Shown: positions 1 through 7,036 of the stretch, in pieces | Layout of the letters: the number at the start of each line of letters is the position of its first letter | Position numbering within the stretch: the stretch's first letter is position 1 | Program-made: the position numbers and the translations under genes | Assembly: GCA_002352945.1 (NCBI GenBank) | Contig: DDHL01000021.1 | Span: forward strand, 845 to 10,637 | Direction: 5' to 3' | Origin: Campylobacteraceae bacterium UBA1877 | GTDB lineage: Bacteria; Campylobacterota; Campylobacteria; Campylobacterales; Campylobacteraceae | Length of the DNA stretch: 9,793 nt | Notes under the pieces: model-generated | Seen by the model: the letters and a program-made list of their open reading frames with translations, nothing else | Told to the model about the DNA's origin: nothing | Databases searched by the model: none

Positions 1-27
1 CTATCAGAAGATCGACCAGTAGAGTAG

Positions 28-603
28 TTAAAACTCTTCAAAATATTTACTAACTGCGATGCGGTGACGAGCAAATGTGATACCGCTCCAATTGCTCTTT
101 ATCGCATCGTAAGCGTTTTTAGGCTCTTTTTTGGGCTGGTTTGGCAGTAAAATTTCGCTATTTAAACACTCAACCAAAGGCCGCAATGGTTCATAATTTT
201 GAGAATAAAGAATAGAAAATCCCTCATTTAAACTTTGTGCAACAATGTAGACTTGCGAGTTGTCGCGGCCAACTCCTATGATTAAGTCGTGATGCCTATC
301 TAGCGAAAAACTTTTATATGAATCCATCTCAAAGCCAGCTTTCATAATGTCTGGCAGTGTAACAATAAAGATTAAATCATCATCAAGTAAACCCTCTTCA
401 AAGACTAAAAAATTTCCATCACTATCTTTGAAAACCTCTCTTTTTAAATCCAAGGGCCCACCGTGGAATTGTCGTAAAACCTTAGTTAGGGATGCTTGAA
501 TATCACACCCTCCAGAGTGGATTGTTTGTGGCTTTACATGTAAAGATATGCTAGCGCATCCCGTTAAAAGTAGCAAAATGGAGCCAAAAATTATACTCTT
601 CAT
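28..603 (-). CDS. Predicted lipoprotein of unknown function
   Basis: I do not recognise the family. The 191-residue product starts with a lipoprotein signal: MK, a hydrophobic stretch, then the lipobox L-T-G-C with the acylated cysteine at residue 16. It should be exported and anchored in a membrane, probably the outer membrane because no Asp follows the cysteine (Ala-Ser does). The rest is soluble, without repeats or further membrane segments, and has two more cysteines (33 and 146) that could form a disulfide in the periplasm. The start codon overlaps the pgi stop in an ATGA arrangement, so translation is probably coupled and the gene is the last of the minus-strand operon. Its position alone does not give it a role in sugar metabolism. 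One copy of the TTACATGTAAA motif lies in the 5' part of the gene and encodes part of S-L-H-V-K (residues 20-24). Confidence 0.8.
   Translation of the reverse strand: MKSIIFGSILLLLTGCASISLHVKPQTIHSGGCDIQASLTKVLRQFHGGPLDLKREVFKDSDGNFLVFEEGLLDDDLIFIVTLPDIMKAGFEMDSYKSFSLDRHHDLIIGVGRDNSQVYIVAQSLNEGFSILYSQNYEPLRPLVECLNSEILLPNQPKKEPKNAYDAIKSNWSGITFARHRIAVSKYFEEF
534..544 (+). repeat. TTACATGTAAA motif inside the lipoprotein gene
   Basis: Copy of the 11-base motif with palindromic core TTACATGTAA, extended here to the perfect 14-base palindrome CTTTACATGTAAAG (532-545). It lies in the 5' part of the lipoprotein gene. Confidence 0.6.
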
Positions 604-1844
604 CGTTTGACTCCAAGAATATTTTTTAAAATCCGTTTACTTACTTCAACTCCTGGTTGGTCGTAAGTGTTGATTCCTAACATAATGCCGCAAGTTGAAG
701 TAAGTACTTCGTAATAGTACATTAAATATCCAACATGCCAAGCATCAAGTTTGTCAAGCTCGATTAAATCCGTTGTAATGCCTTCTTGAATGACACTTTG
801 CATTGTAGCCCCACACTGCGCATTTAAAACACTTCCAATGCTAAGTCCATTGCTATAATTTACTTTATCTAAAAATGGAAGTTTGAGGTTTGGAATAGGT
901 GTGCGATCACCCCAGTCTTTAACACGCAAAAAGGTTACAGTTTTATCTTTTGGACCCTCCATAATAAGCTGCAAAAAGGAGTGTTGGTCTACTGAGCCAA
1001 TCAGTCCAACTGGAGTTAATCCAATGCGGGCAAATCCATGTTTTTTACCCAAAGATTCTGCCCAAAGCTGCGTGTACCAAGCGTTAAATTCTTTAAAGGC
1101 ATCTCCATACGAGAAGAGCACATTGATACTGGCTTGTTTGTGGATTGCGTAGCGATACGCTTTTTGCAAGATAGCTTCATTTTCAATCTTGTCTACAAAA
1201 TCATTTTTGCACGCATTTGCTCCCTCGAGGAGTTTATTGGTATCAAATCCAGTTAAAAAGAGCGGCACAAGCCCTACTGCAGAGAGCACTGAAAACCTTC
1301 CTCCCACATTTTGTGGAATGTAAAATGAGCTTAGTCCAAATTGGTTTGCAAAACTATCAAGGGGTGAATCTTTGTCTGTAATGACTCCAAAATGATCGGC
1401 AAATTTAAAGCTTCCTGGCAAACACCCCATATGAGCCATGACTATTTTAGCAAGGGAGATTGTTTCAATTGTTGAGCCCGATTTAGAAACAATAAAAAAG
1501 AAACTCTCATCAAGATTGATTGAATCTAATAGGGCGTGTACACTCCAAGGGTCTAAATTTTCCAGAAAGTGTAGCTGCGCATAGCTTGTATCGCGTTCAT
1601 GGTGAAGCATTTTAGAAACAGCCTTTGCTCCTAGTGATGAGCCCCCAATGCCAATGACAACAACATTTTTAATTTTTGATAATTTCTCTTTTAAAGTTTT
1701 AGCTTTGTCGATTATTTTGTTTCCATATTCTGGCAAATGGTAGTAGCCAACTTCGCCGCTTGCTACTTCTGCATTGAGTCTTGCAGTATAAGCACTAATA
1801 AGATCAGTCGAAACTGGTTTGAAATGGAGCGTATTTGTTAACAT
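600..1844 (-). CDS. pgi: Glucose-6-phosphate isomerase, short form
   Basis: Interconverts glucose 6-phosphate and fructose 6-phosphate in the cytoplasm, linking glycolysis/gluconeogenesis with sugar-nucleotide synthesis. The 414-residue product has the family landmarks in order: V-I-G-I-G-G-S-S-L-G (63-72) and S-K-S-G-S-T-I-E-T (120-128), both in the sugar-phosphate binding SIS folds; the signature G-G-R-F-S-V-L-S-A-V-G (181-191); E-S-L-G-K (263-267); D-Q-H-S-F-L-Q (286-292); and Q-P-G-V-E-V-S-K near the end (396-403), containing the catalytic lysine region. It is shorter than the roughly 550-residue enterobacterial enzyme, in keeping with the compact forms of Campylobacterota. The ATG lies 9 bases after the galU stop, and its end overlaps the lipoprotein start by 4 bases. 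Next to galU it supplies or consumes hexose phosphate for UDP-glucose and for the hexosylglycerate genes upstream. All key motifs appear intact. Confidence 0.97.
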   Translation of the reverse strand: MLTNTLHFKPVSTDLISAYTARLNAEVASGEVGYYHLPEYGNKIIDKAKTLKEKLSKIKNVVVIGIGGSSLGAKAVSKMLHHERDTSYAQLHFLENLDPWSVHALLDSINLDESFFFIVSKSGSTIETISLAKIVMAHMGCLPGSFKFADHFGVITDKDSPLDSFANQFGLSSFYIPQNVGGRFSVLSAVGLVPLFLTGFDTNKLLEGANACKNDFVDKIENEAILQKAYRYAIHKQASINVLFSYGDAFKEFNAWYTQLWAESLGKKHGFARIGLTPVGLIGSVDQHSFLQLIMEGPKDKTVTFLRVKDWGDRTPIPNLKLPFLDKVNYSNGLSIGSVLNAQCGATMQSVIQEGITTDLIELDKLDAWHVGYLMYYYEVLTSTCGIMLGINTYDQPGVEVSKRILKNILGVKR

Positions 1845-1853
1845 TTTAAAAGC

Positions 1854-2678
1854 CTAACCATTTTTCTTAGAATACATATAATTTGTCGCCTCCACAAAAC
1901 CCTCAATGCTTCCACAATCAAAGCGTCGACCTTGAAATTTATAAGCAAGCACCATCCCTTTTTGGGCTTGAGTAAGTAAGGCATCAGTAATTTGCACTTC
2001 GCCATTTTTGCCAGGTTTGGTAGTTTCGATAATATTAAACATGTCAGAGGTTAAAATGTATCTGCCAATAATTGCTAAATTTGATGGAGCATTTTTAGGC
2101 TCTGGCTTTTCTACCATGTTTGAAACCATTACAAGATTATCCTCGATAACACTTCCTTCTACAACTCCGTATTTGTGGGTCTCTTCTTGGGGAACTTCCA
2201 TGACTGCTACAATGGAGCATCGATATTTCTCATACATGCGAACCATTTGCGTCATAACCCCTTGCCCATCTTCATTGACGCACAAATCATCTGCTAAAAT
2301 AACTCCAAAAGCCTCATCACCAATTAAAGGTCTTCCTTTTAAAATCGCATCTCCAAGTCCTCGCATCTCATTTTGTCTAGCGTAGGTAAAGGTGCACTTA
2401 TCCATCAATCTTCTAATATCACCTAAAAGCTTCTCTTTGTTTGTGCCTTGGATTTGGTGTTCAAGTTCGTAGCTAATATCAAAATAGTCTTCTAAAGCGC
2501 GCTTGCCCCGACCTGTTACCATTGCCATCGTATCCATACCAGCATCAAGAGCTTCTTCAACTGCATAATGAATAAGCGGTTTTGTAAGAATCGGGAGCAT
2601 CTCTTTTGGCAAAGCTTTTGTGGCAGGAAGAAAACGTGTGCCATAGCCTGCAGCTGGAAAAAGACATTTTTGAATCAT
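1854..2678 (-). CDS. galU: UTP-glucose-1-phosphate uridylyltransferase
   Basis: Makes UDP-glucose from UTP and glucose 1-phosphate in the cytoplasm, giving the activated glucose used for polysaccharides, lipopolysaccharide and some compatible solutes. The 274-residue length is normal for bacterial GalU. The N-terminal nucleotide-binding motif runs from A9-A10-G-Y-G-T-R to L-P-K-E-M-L-P (ending at 29). The metal-site region is I-L-A-D-D-L (128-132). Also present are V-E-K-P-E-P (189-194), G-E-V-Q-I-T-D-A-L (226-234) and F-D-C-G-S (253-257), all typical of the family. The start is supported by AAGGA at 2688-2684 with a five-base spacer to ATG. It lies 26 bases after the membrane-protein gene and 9 bases before pgi. 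If the operon makes glucosylglycerate, GalU could supply the sugar donor, but it may equally serve cell-wall synthesis. Confidence 0.96.
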   Translation of the reverse strand: MIQKCLFPAAGYGTRFLPATKALPKEMLPILTKPLIHYAVEEALDAGMDTMAMVTGRGKRALEDYFDISYELEHQIQGTNKEKLLGDIRRLMDKCTFTYARQNEMRGLGDAILKGRPLIGDEAFGVILADDLCVNEDGQGVMTQMVRMYEKYRCSIVAVMEVPQEETHKYGVVEGSVIEDNLVMVSNMVEKPEPKNAPSNLAIIGRYILTSDMFNIIETTKPGKNGEVQITDALLTQAQKGMVLAYKFQGRRFDCGSIEGFVEATNYMYSKKNG

Positions 2679-2704
2679 TTCTATCCTTTTTATTTATTTT
2701 ATTT

Positions 2705-3358
2705 TTATTTTTCTTTAGTCCAATATACGTTCTGAGTGCTATTAATCCATGTTCTAATTCCATAAATAAGTAGAAGAAAAATAATCATGAATAAGCAAAG
2801 TGTGACAATTTTTACGAAGGGTAAATTAGATTCCAAATAAGAAGAAAAAATAAACATAAAGAAAAAAACTACAGATGGAGTTAGAAAAGAAATCAAAATA
2901 GCAGTTTTGAAGAAAAATATTTTAATTCTAGTTAATTCCAATTTTTTTCCAAAAAATCCTTTTATTTTAGTATTTCTAGAATAGGCTTCCCTGAAAGCAA
3001 ACCAACCGCTCTCGTTAGTGTCCAACTCTTTTTGCTTTAAATATTTATCAATCATTAATATCGTCAAAGCATGATCTAACCAAAACAAAAATAGTGTAAC
3101 ACTAATGAGAACAATGAGTCCATTAATAAGATATAAAAATAATTCTATTTTTTCTTGTTCAATATCGTTTAAAAAAGTGCTATTAGAATTAATTATTTCC
3201 ACAAGTATCATTCCAATTTGCACTGCAATACCAACCAAAACAATTTTTATAAAACTAGTCTGTTCCGAACTTCTTCTGTGTCTTTCTTGAGCAAGTAGCG
3301 CATACTCGCCTTCAAATAGTAAATCGATATCTGACCGATCGATATTAATTTGTTTCAT
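2705..3358 (-). CDS. Unknown four-helix integral membrane protein
   Basis: I do not recognise the family. I chose the ATG at 3358 (217 residues) because AAGGA at 3368-3364 stands five bases before it; an ATG at 3364 would lie inside that ribosome site. The product has about 35 charged N-terminal residues (E-Y-A-L-L-A-Q-E-R-H-R-R), then four hydrophobic helices at roughly 37-57, 72-93, 148-172 and 182-203, separated by a charged 50-residue loop between helices 2 and 3 that is probably cytoplasmic. There is no obvious catalytic or transporter motif. The gene overlaps the end of the GH63 hydrolase gene by 14 bases, so translation coupling is likely. It is very AT-rich: one 60-base line (2821-2880) has 14 G+C, against 25 in a line of galU (2521-2580). 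It could be a small channel, a transport accessory or a membrane sensor, and I cannot choose between these. Confidence 0.8.
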   Translation of the reverse strand: MKQINIDRSDIDLLFEGEYALLAQERHRRSSEQTSFIKIVLVGIAVQIGMILVEIINSNSTFLNDIEQEKIELFLYLINGLIVLISVTLFLFWLDHALTILMIDKYLKQKELDTNESGWFAFREAYSRNTKIKGFFGKKLELTRIKIFFFKTAILISFLTPSVVFFFMFIFSSYLESNLPFVKIVTLCLFMIIFLLLIYGIRTWINSTQNVYWTKEK

Positions 3359-4859
3359 CCTCATCCTTAAGTATTAAGTCTAAAAAAACACTAGCTGTCC
3401 ATGTCATCATATCTGAGCCAAGGGGGCTGTTCTTTAAGTAGTCCTCACCGCTTGTTGACGCATAGTATTCACTAAACATTGGCATTTGATACTCTTGCCT
3501 AATTAAAGTTTTAATTTTTTGTTCATTATAGCCTTTTGTTTTTAAGGTTTTTCTTTGAGTGTAGATATTGTTCCACATGTCATAGAAATTATTATTAGCT
3601 TTTTCTAAATGAATCCATCCAAGAGTAGCAAAACATGAATCCCAAAGCCACCCATGGTGATATTGTTGCTTTGAAGGTGTTGTAAAGTGGTGATTACAAC
3701 TATTAAACTCCATCATGCTATATGCAAATTCTTTTATTTTGTTTACTGGCTGGTTAAAGTCTTCGCTGATGAGTTTAATAGTTTCTTTTTTTAGTAGTGA
3801 ATACAATGAAAGATGTTTTTGTGTATAAAATACTTCAATAAAAAACCAATTTATTATTGGCCAAATAGGACCGCGCCAATAGTTATATGGACTAAAAGTT
3901 TCCTGATCCATATTTGTGGGAATTAAGGAAATGTTTTTGTCGTTACTATATGCTTTAAAATTTGCAAATAATTCATTTTCTATTTTCAAAGATATATGTT
4001 TGCCTAGTATCAAGGGAAAAAAATTATGGATGGTTTTTAGTCGGATAGATTTTTGGGAAACAATATCAAAACAATAGAAACATTTATCCTCATTCAGATA
4101 CAGGTTATCAACTATTCCACGAAGAGTCAATGTTAGAAATTTGTCTGTTTCTGTTGATATTTTATTATACTCTTTAATTACTATTTGGTGTTGTTTGCAT
4201 TGATTTAAAATATACTTTAAACTAATCAAAGATTTAATGTAAATAGAGTTAAACACTACATCGATAAAGGCGAATGGAGGCAACTCTTTTGTGCTAATGT
4301 TTGCTTTATTGATATAATCCATTAAAAGACCATAAAGTTCATAATCTTTATCTGAAGGCCTTTCTTTTGTGGTTACGTTTTGTGTATCTAGCCTGTTAGT
4401 TAATAAATTTTTATAATTTTTTTGAATCAATAGTTTTTTTGCGTTTTCTCCAGCTAGATCAAAAACTGGACTATTGTCCAACCCTGATTCCCAAGGATGG
4501 ATTATGTATATGCAATTTTTATAATTTCGATTTTCAAATAAATATTTATGATAATTGTGTAATTTTGGAATATATTTGGCTAATTGGGCTAAAAAAAAAG
4601 CTTTATTTTTGGATCTTCTAAAGCAGAGTTCAAATGTATAGCCTACCAACGGAGGTTGGGTAATGGAGGATGTTTTGTAATATGGCGATGTATTTAGTCC
4701 ATTGTGGTTAGCGCTCCATAAATCTGCACCTGGGCTATAGGCTTTTCCTTCTTGCACGTAGCGAATATGGGGCAAAAAACCATCTTTCCATTGTGATTTA
4801 AAAATAGAATCAAGCTCTAACAAGGCTCTTTTTTCTCCATAATTCAAAAAATCTGCCAT
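3345..4859 (-). CDS. GH63 glucosylglycerate/mannosylglycerate hydrolase-like enzyme, segment order permuted
   Basis: Probably hydrolyses glucosylglycerate or mannosylglycerate to hexose and glycerate in the cytoplasm; no signal peptide is visible. Family landmarks in the 504-residue product: Q-W-K-D-G-F-L-P-H-I-R (23-33), S-I-T-Q-P-P (65-70), H-P-W-E-S-G-L-D-N-S-P (121-131, with candidate general acid D128), R-P-S-D (167-170), Y-W-R-G-P-I-W-P (327-334), and S-E-Y-Y (463-466, candidate base E464) with T-W-T-A-S (486-490). The oddity is W-L-W-D-S-C-F-A-T-L-G-W-I-H-L at 404-418, a block that in known members sits near the N-terminus just before the Q-W-x-D-G-F region. I start at ATG 4859, where AAAGGAG (4871-4865) gives a five-base spacer; the GTG at 4865 lies inside that site. 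The gene follows glycerate kinase by two bases, which fits release of glycerate. It is AT-rich relative to pgi and galU. The exact sugar specificity cannot be read from sequence. Confidence 0.85.
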   Translation of the reverse strand: MADFLNYGEKRALLELDSIFKSQWKDGFLPHIRYVQEGKAYSPGADLWSANHNGLNTSPYYKTSSITQPPLVGYTFELCFRRSKNKAFFLAQLAKYIPKLHNYHKYLFENRNYKNCIYIIHPWESGLDNSPVFDLAGENAKKLLIQKNYKNLLTNRLDTQNVTTKERPSDKDYELYGLLMDYINKANISTKELPPFAFIDVVFNSIYIKSLISLKYILNQCKQHQIVIKEYNKISTETDKFLTLTLRGIVDNLYLNEDKCFYCFDIVSQKSIRLKTIHNFFPLILGKHISLKIENELFANFKAYSNDKNISLIPTNMDQETFSPYNYWRGPIWPIINWFFIEVFYTQKHLSLYSLLKKETIKLISEDFNQPVNKIKEFAYSMMEFNSCNHHFTTPSKQQYHHGWLWDSCFATLGWIHLEKANNNFYDMWNNIYTQRKTLKTKGYNEQKIKTLIRQEYQMPMFSEYYASTSGEDYLKNSPLGSDMMTWTASVFLDLILKDEDETN

Positions 4860-4861
4860 TT

Positions 4862-6109
4862 TCACTCCTTTAGGGCTATTAAAATATCCATCACATTTGT
4901 GCCAGTTGGCCCAGTGATGATAGCGCTTTTTGTTTTTGAAAAAAACTCATAAGCGTTACATGTAAAAAGGTATTCATCTATATCTAGTTGAAGATCTTTA
5001 GCTTTTAAAAGTACGTTTTTATCCCCATAAGCTCCAGCAGCAGGGCTATTGCCATCTATCCCATCAGTTCCGGCACTAAGTAGCCCAATGTCTGAATTTG
5101 GGTTTAAATGCTTTAAAAAATGAAGAACAACTTGCTGGTTTCTTCCACCTTTGCCGTTGCCTGTGATTTTTACAGTAGGTTCACCGCCATAGAGCAAGCA
5201 TGTTTTTGGTTTTGATTTTAAAATTTCAAAATAGATTTTAGATGCCACATTTTTGGTTAAACCCTCTTGGCTGCTTGAGACTATTGTTGTGCCATAGCCC
5301 AAATCCATCGCCTTCTTAGCTGCTGCTTTTAGAGCAATCTTGTTTGAAGCGATGAGGTAGTGGGGCGGGTTATTGGCTTTTTTGGGTGGTTGAGAGTTTT
5401 TTAAATGGGGTAAAATTGATTTGGGAAGGGTTTTTAAAATGGCATCTGAAATAAAAGGTGCATCTGAGGGCAGGCTCATTAGCGGAGCAGAACCAATAGT
5501 TTTTAAATCATCTCCAATTACATCTGAAATTACTAAAACAACCCCTTTTGCCCGCGCTACTTTTGCCAAACCTCCGCCTTTAATTTTTGAAATGCGCTTT
5601 CTAACCCAGTTTATTGTTGTTATGGGCAGATTATTTGCAAGTAGGATTTGGGTCGTATTTTGCAAATCTTCTAGGCTAATAGCATCTTCTAACTTTTCAA
5701 TAAGAGCCGAACTTCCGCCCGAGAGAAGATAGATATAAAAATCATCCTCATTTAATTTTTTCATAGCTTCAATGAGTTCATGTCCTGCTTGAAGGCTTTT
5801 AGTATCGGGGATGGGGTGGGAGCTTTTTATATGTTTAATTGGTCCAATTTGTCTATTTTCATTTGGGGAGACAATAACTCCTCCAGCAAGCCTATTTTCT
5901 AAAATTTCATAAAGAGCTTGAGCCATAGTGTGTGCAGCCTTGCCAGAGCCAAAACAAAATATTCGCTGGTTTGGTTTTAAATGGTAAGTATCATTTTTTA
6001 CATGTAAAGAGTTATCTTTAAAAGCAATTACTTTGGGTAGAATTTTTGAGGGTAAAACTGCATCCAATCCTGCCCTAAAAATTAAATTGGCATCTTGAGC
6101 TAAAGGCAC
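4862..6109 (-). CDS. gckA: Glycerate 2-kinase, MOFRL (GckA/TtuD) family
   Basis: Phosphorylates D-glycerate, in this family usually to 2-phosphoglycerate, which enters lower glycolysis. With the GTG start at 6109 the product has 415 residues, a normal length. The N-terminal DUF4147 part shows G-S-G-K-A-A (54-59), L-L-S-G-G-S-S-A-L (128-136), N-W-V-R-K-R-I-S-K-I-K-G-G-G (167-180) and V-I-S-D-V-I-G-D (193-200). The C-terminal MOFRL part shows Y-G-G-E-P-T-V (307-313), G-K-G-G-R-N-Q-Q (319-326), L-S-A-G-T-D-G-I-D-G (344-353) and I-T-G-P-T-G-T-N-V (398-406). The GTG has AAGGAGG (6120-6114) four bases upstream; an in-frame TTG at 6136 would add nine residues but lies before that site. The start overlaps the phosphatase end by 10 bases. 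Beside a hexosylglycerate hydrolase, its likely job is to recover released glycerate. Two copies of the TTACATGTAAA motif lie in this gene. Confidence 0.93.
   Translation of the reverse strand: MPLAQDANLIFRAGLDAVLPSKILPKVIAFKDNSLHVKNDTYHLKPNQRIFCFGSGKAAHTMAQALYEILENRLAGGVIVSPNENRQIGPIKHIKSSHPIPDTKSLQAGHELIEAMKKLNEDDFYIYLLSGGSSALIEKLEDAISLEDLQNTTQILLANNLPITTINWVRKRISKIKGGGLAKVARAKGVVLVISDVIGDDLKTIGSAPLMSLPSDAPFISDAILKTLPKSILPHLKNSQPPKKANNPPHYLIASNKIALKAAAKKAMDLGYGTTIVSSSQEGLTKNVASKIYFEILKSKPKTCLLYGGEPTVKITGNGKGGRNQQVVLHFLKHLNPNSDIGLLSAGTDGIDGNSPAAGAYGDKNVLLKAKDLQLDIDEYLFTCNAYEFFSKTKSAIITGPTGTNVMDILIALKE
4956..4966 (+). repeat. TTACATGTAAA motif near the end of glycerate kinase
   Basis: Copy of the 11-base motif within the 3' part of the glycerate kinase gene, same orientation as the other three. 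It encodes part of F-T-C-N (residues 382-385), a different reading frame from the lipoprotein copy, so protein sequence does not explain the repeat. Confidence 0.6.
5998..6008 (+). repeat. TTACATGTAAA motif near the start of glycerate kinase
   Basis: Copy of the 11-base motif, here part of the 12-base palindrome TTTACATGTAAA (5997-6008). It encodes S-L-H-V-K (residues 34-38), the same five residues produced by the copy in the unrelated lipoprotein gene, as expected for a DNA element placed in the same frame. Confidence 0.6.
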
Positions 6110-6891
6110 AATACCTCCTTGAGTATCTCTACCCAACCTTTTGGAGCAGGAGAGGGAGCATAGATAGCCTTATTGTAGCTAAAATTTGGTTTGGATGGGT
6201 TTGGAATAATGATTGGAATTTGGGCAAATTCAAGCATTGGCAAATCATTTGGGCTATCGCCTAAAGCGATAGTTTGTACCTCATAATCGCATCGACGATA
6301 GATTGAGCTTAAAATCCCCATTGCTGCACCCTTATTTGCCCCGCTTCCAAGACAGTGAAAAAATCTGCCGCCCTCAATAATGTTTAGTCCAAAAAGGGCA
6401 GCTTCTTCTTTTAAAATTTCAACAAGTTCAGGCTCATCGATAATAAAAGGTTCACTAAATTCACGCTTTTTTGCAAGTTTGGCTTGAGTTAAATCAAGGC
6501 TTGTTAGCTCAATGATCGATTGGATATCCATGGTTTTAAAGCCACGAATACCATATTTTTCTTGTACGCTCTCTAAATAAGTAGTAATAAAATCGTACTT
6601 TTTGCCTAATACAATGCAGTGCCATCCATCTTTTGGAGGATATGCCAGCAGTTTAAGGTTATCGTAGTTTTGGGGAATATAAAGAGCTGAGCCATTTTCA
6701 CAGATAAATGGGGCATTGATTTGAAGTTTTTTTTGCCACCAAAGCACTTCAGCTTTTGTTTTACTTGTGGTAAGAATTAGTGGAATATTGCGCTTTTTAA
6801 GCTCATCTATAGTTGGCAAAACAGGGGCAAAGTCATAAGTGTGATGGTCTAAAAGTGTGCCATCCATATCTGTAAAAACTAATTTTTTCAT
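6100..6891 (-). CDS. mpgP: Mannosyl/glucosyl-3-phosphoglycerate phosphatase-type HAD hydrolase
   Basis: A HAD-IIB phosphatase of the MpgP/YedP type, which removes phosphate from mannosyl- or glucosyl-3-phosphoglycerate to give the compatible solute. The 263-residue product shows motif I D-M-D-G-T-L-L-D (8-15, nucleophile D8 and acid D10), motif II T-T-S-K-T (41-45), the family-specific I-C-E-N-G-S-A-L-Y-I-P (63-73), a motif III lysine in A-N-K-G (185-188), and motif IV G-D-S-P-N-D-L-P-M-L (211-220). It is complete and cytoplasmic. It is the first gene of the minus-strand operon and overlaps the glycerate kinase start by 10 bases. The next-but-one gene encodes the matching hydrolase, which supports a hexosylglycerate substrate. 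The partner synthase (MpgS or GpgS) is not in the window. Mannosyl versus glucosyl specificity cannot be settled here, and a more general sugar-phosphatase role like that of YedP is possible. Confidence 0.88.
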   Translation of the reverse strand: MKKLVFTDMDGTLLDHHTYDFAPVLPTIDELKKRNIPLILTTSKTKAEVLWWQKKLQINAPFICENGSALYIPQNYDNLKLLAYPPKDGWHCIVLGKKYDFITTYLESVQEKYGIRGFKTMDIQSIIELTSLDLTQAKLAKKREFSEPFIIDEPELVEILKEEAALFGLNIIEGGRFFHCLGSGANKGAAMGILSSIYRRCDYEVQTIALGDSPNDLPMLEFAQIPIIIPNPSKPNFSYNKAIYAPSPAPKGWVEILKEVLCL

Positions 6892-6908
6892 GATTCTATT
6901 TTACCATG
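6892..6908 (-). promoter_or_regulatory. Candidate extended -10 promoter of the seven-gene operon
   Basis: Read on the minus strand, TGGTAAAAT (6906-6898) looks like an extended -10 element (TGn-TAAAAT). A start site six to eight bases downstream would fall at or next to the ATG at 6891, and no clear Shine-Dalgarno precedes that ATG, so the first gene could be read from a leaderless or near-leaderless transcript. No convincing -35 is visible, which is common for sigma-70 promoters of Campylobacterota. Weak evidence. Confidence 0.35.
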
Positions 6909-6986
6909 AAGAGTGTTAAAAAAATGGTTAAAAATCCCACAAAATAGCCTAAAAAGCTAGCTTAAATAGAATATTAATAAAAAAAA

Positions 6987-6995
6987 TGGTAAATA
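6987..6995 (+). promoter_or_regulatory. Candidate extended -10 promoter of the CARF gene pair
   Basis: TGGTAAATA resembles an extended -10 element and mirrors the minus-strand TGGTAAAAT at 6906-6898, so the two promoters could diverge from the same 145-base gap (6892-7036). A start near 7003 would give a leader of about 34 bases containing AAGGA at 7026-7030, six bases before the GTG start. The gap also holds the palindrome AAGCTAGCTT (6954-6963), whose role is unclear. No clear -35 is seen. Confidence 0.3.
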
Positions 6996-7036
6996 ATTTC
7001 ATTTCATGGACGAATTGGCTTTAATAAGGAAAAGTT

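Noticed and set aside
1..27. Possible end of another gene or terminator at the left edge
   Set aside because: No start codon, stem-loop with T-run or recognisable coding sequence can be supported in 27 bases.
883..1256. Open frames on the plus strand opposite pgi
   Set aside because: They lie wholly antisense to an unmistakable pgi gene, have no ribosome sites and give sequences without family character.
2557..2763. 68-codon minus-strand frame spanning the membrane-protein/galU junction
   Set aside because: It overlaps both real genes in another frame and has no ribosome site; galU and the membrane protein explain the region.
4859..4865. GTG at 4865 as start of the GH63 gene
   Set aside because: The GTG is part of the AAAGGAG ribosome site and overlaps the kinase stop; the ATG at 4859 has the right spacing. 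Neither start would restore the missing N-terminal block.
5421..5732. 103-codon plus-strand open frame opposite glycerate kinase
   Set aside because: It is antisense to conserved kinase motifs; its length follows from the codon use of the real gene.
6954..6963. AAGCTAGCTT palindrome as a terminator
   Set aside because: It is short, has no loop and no following T-run, and it lies between divergent promoters where no terminator is needed.
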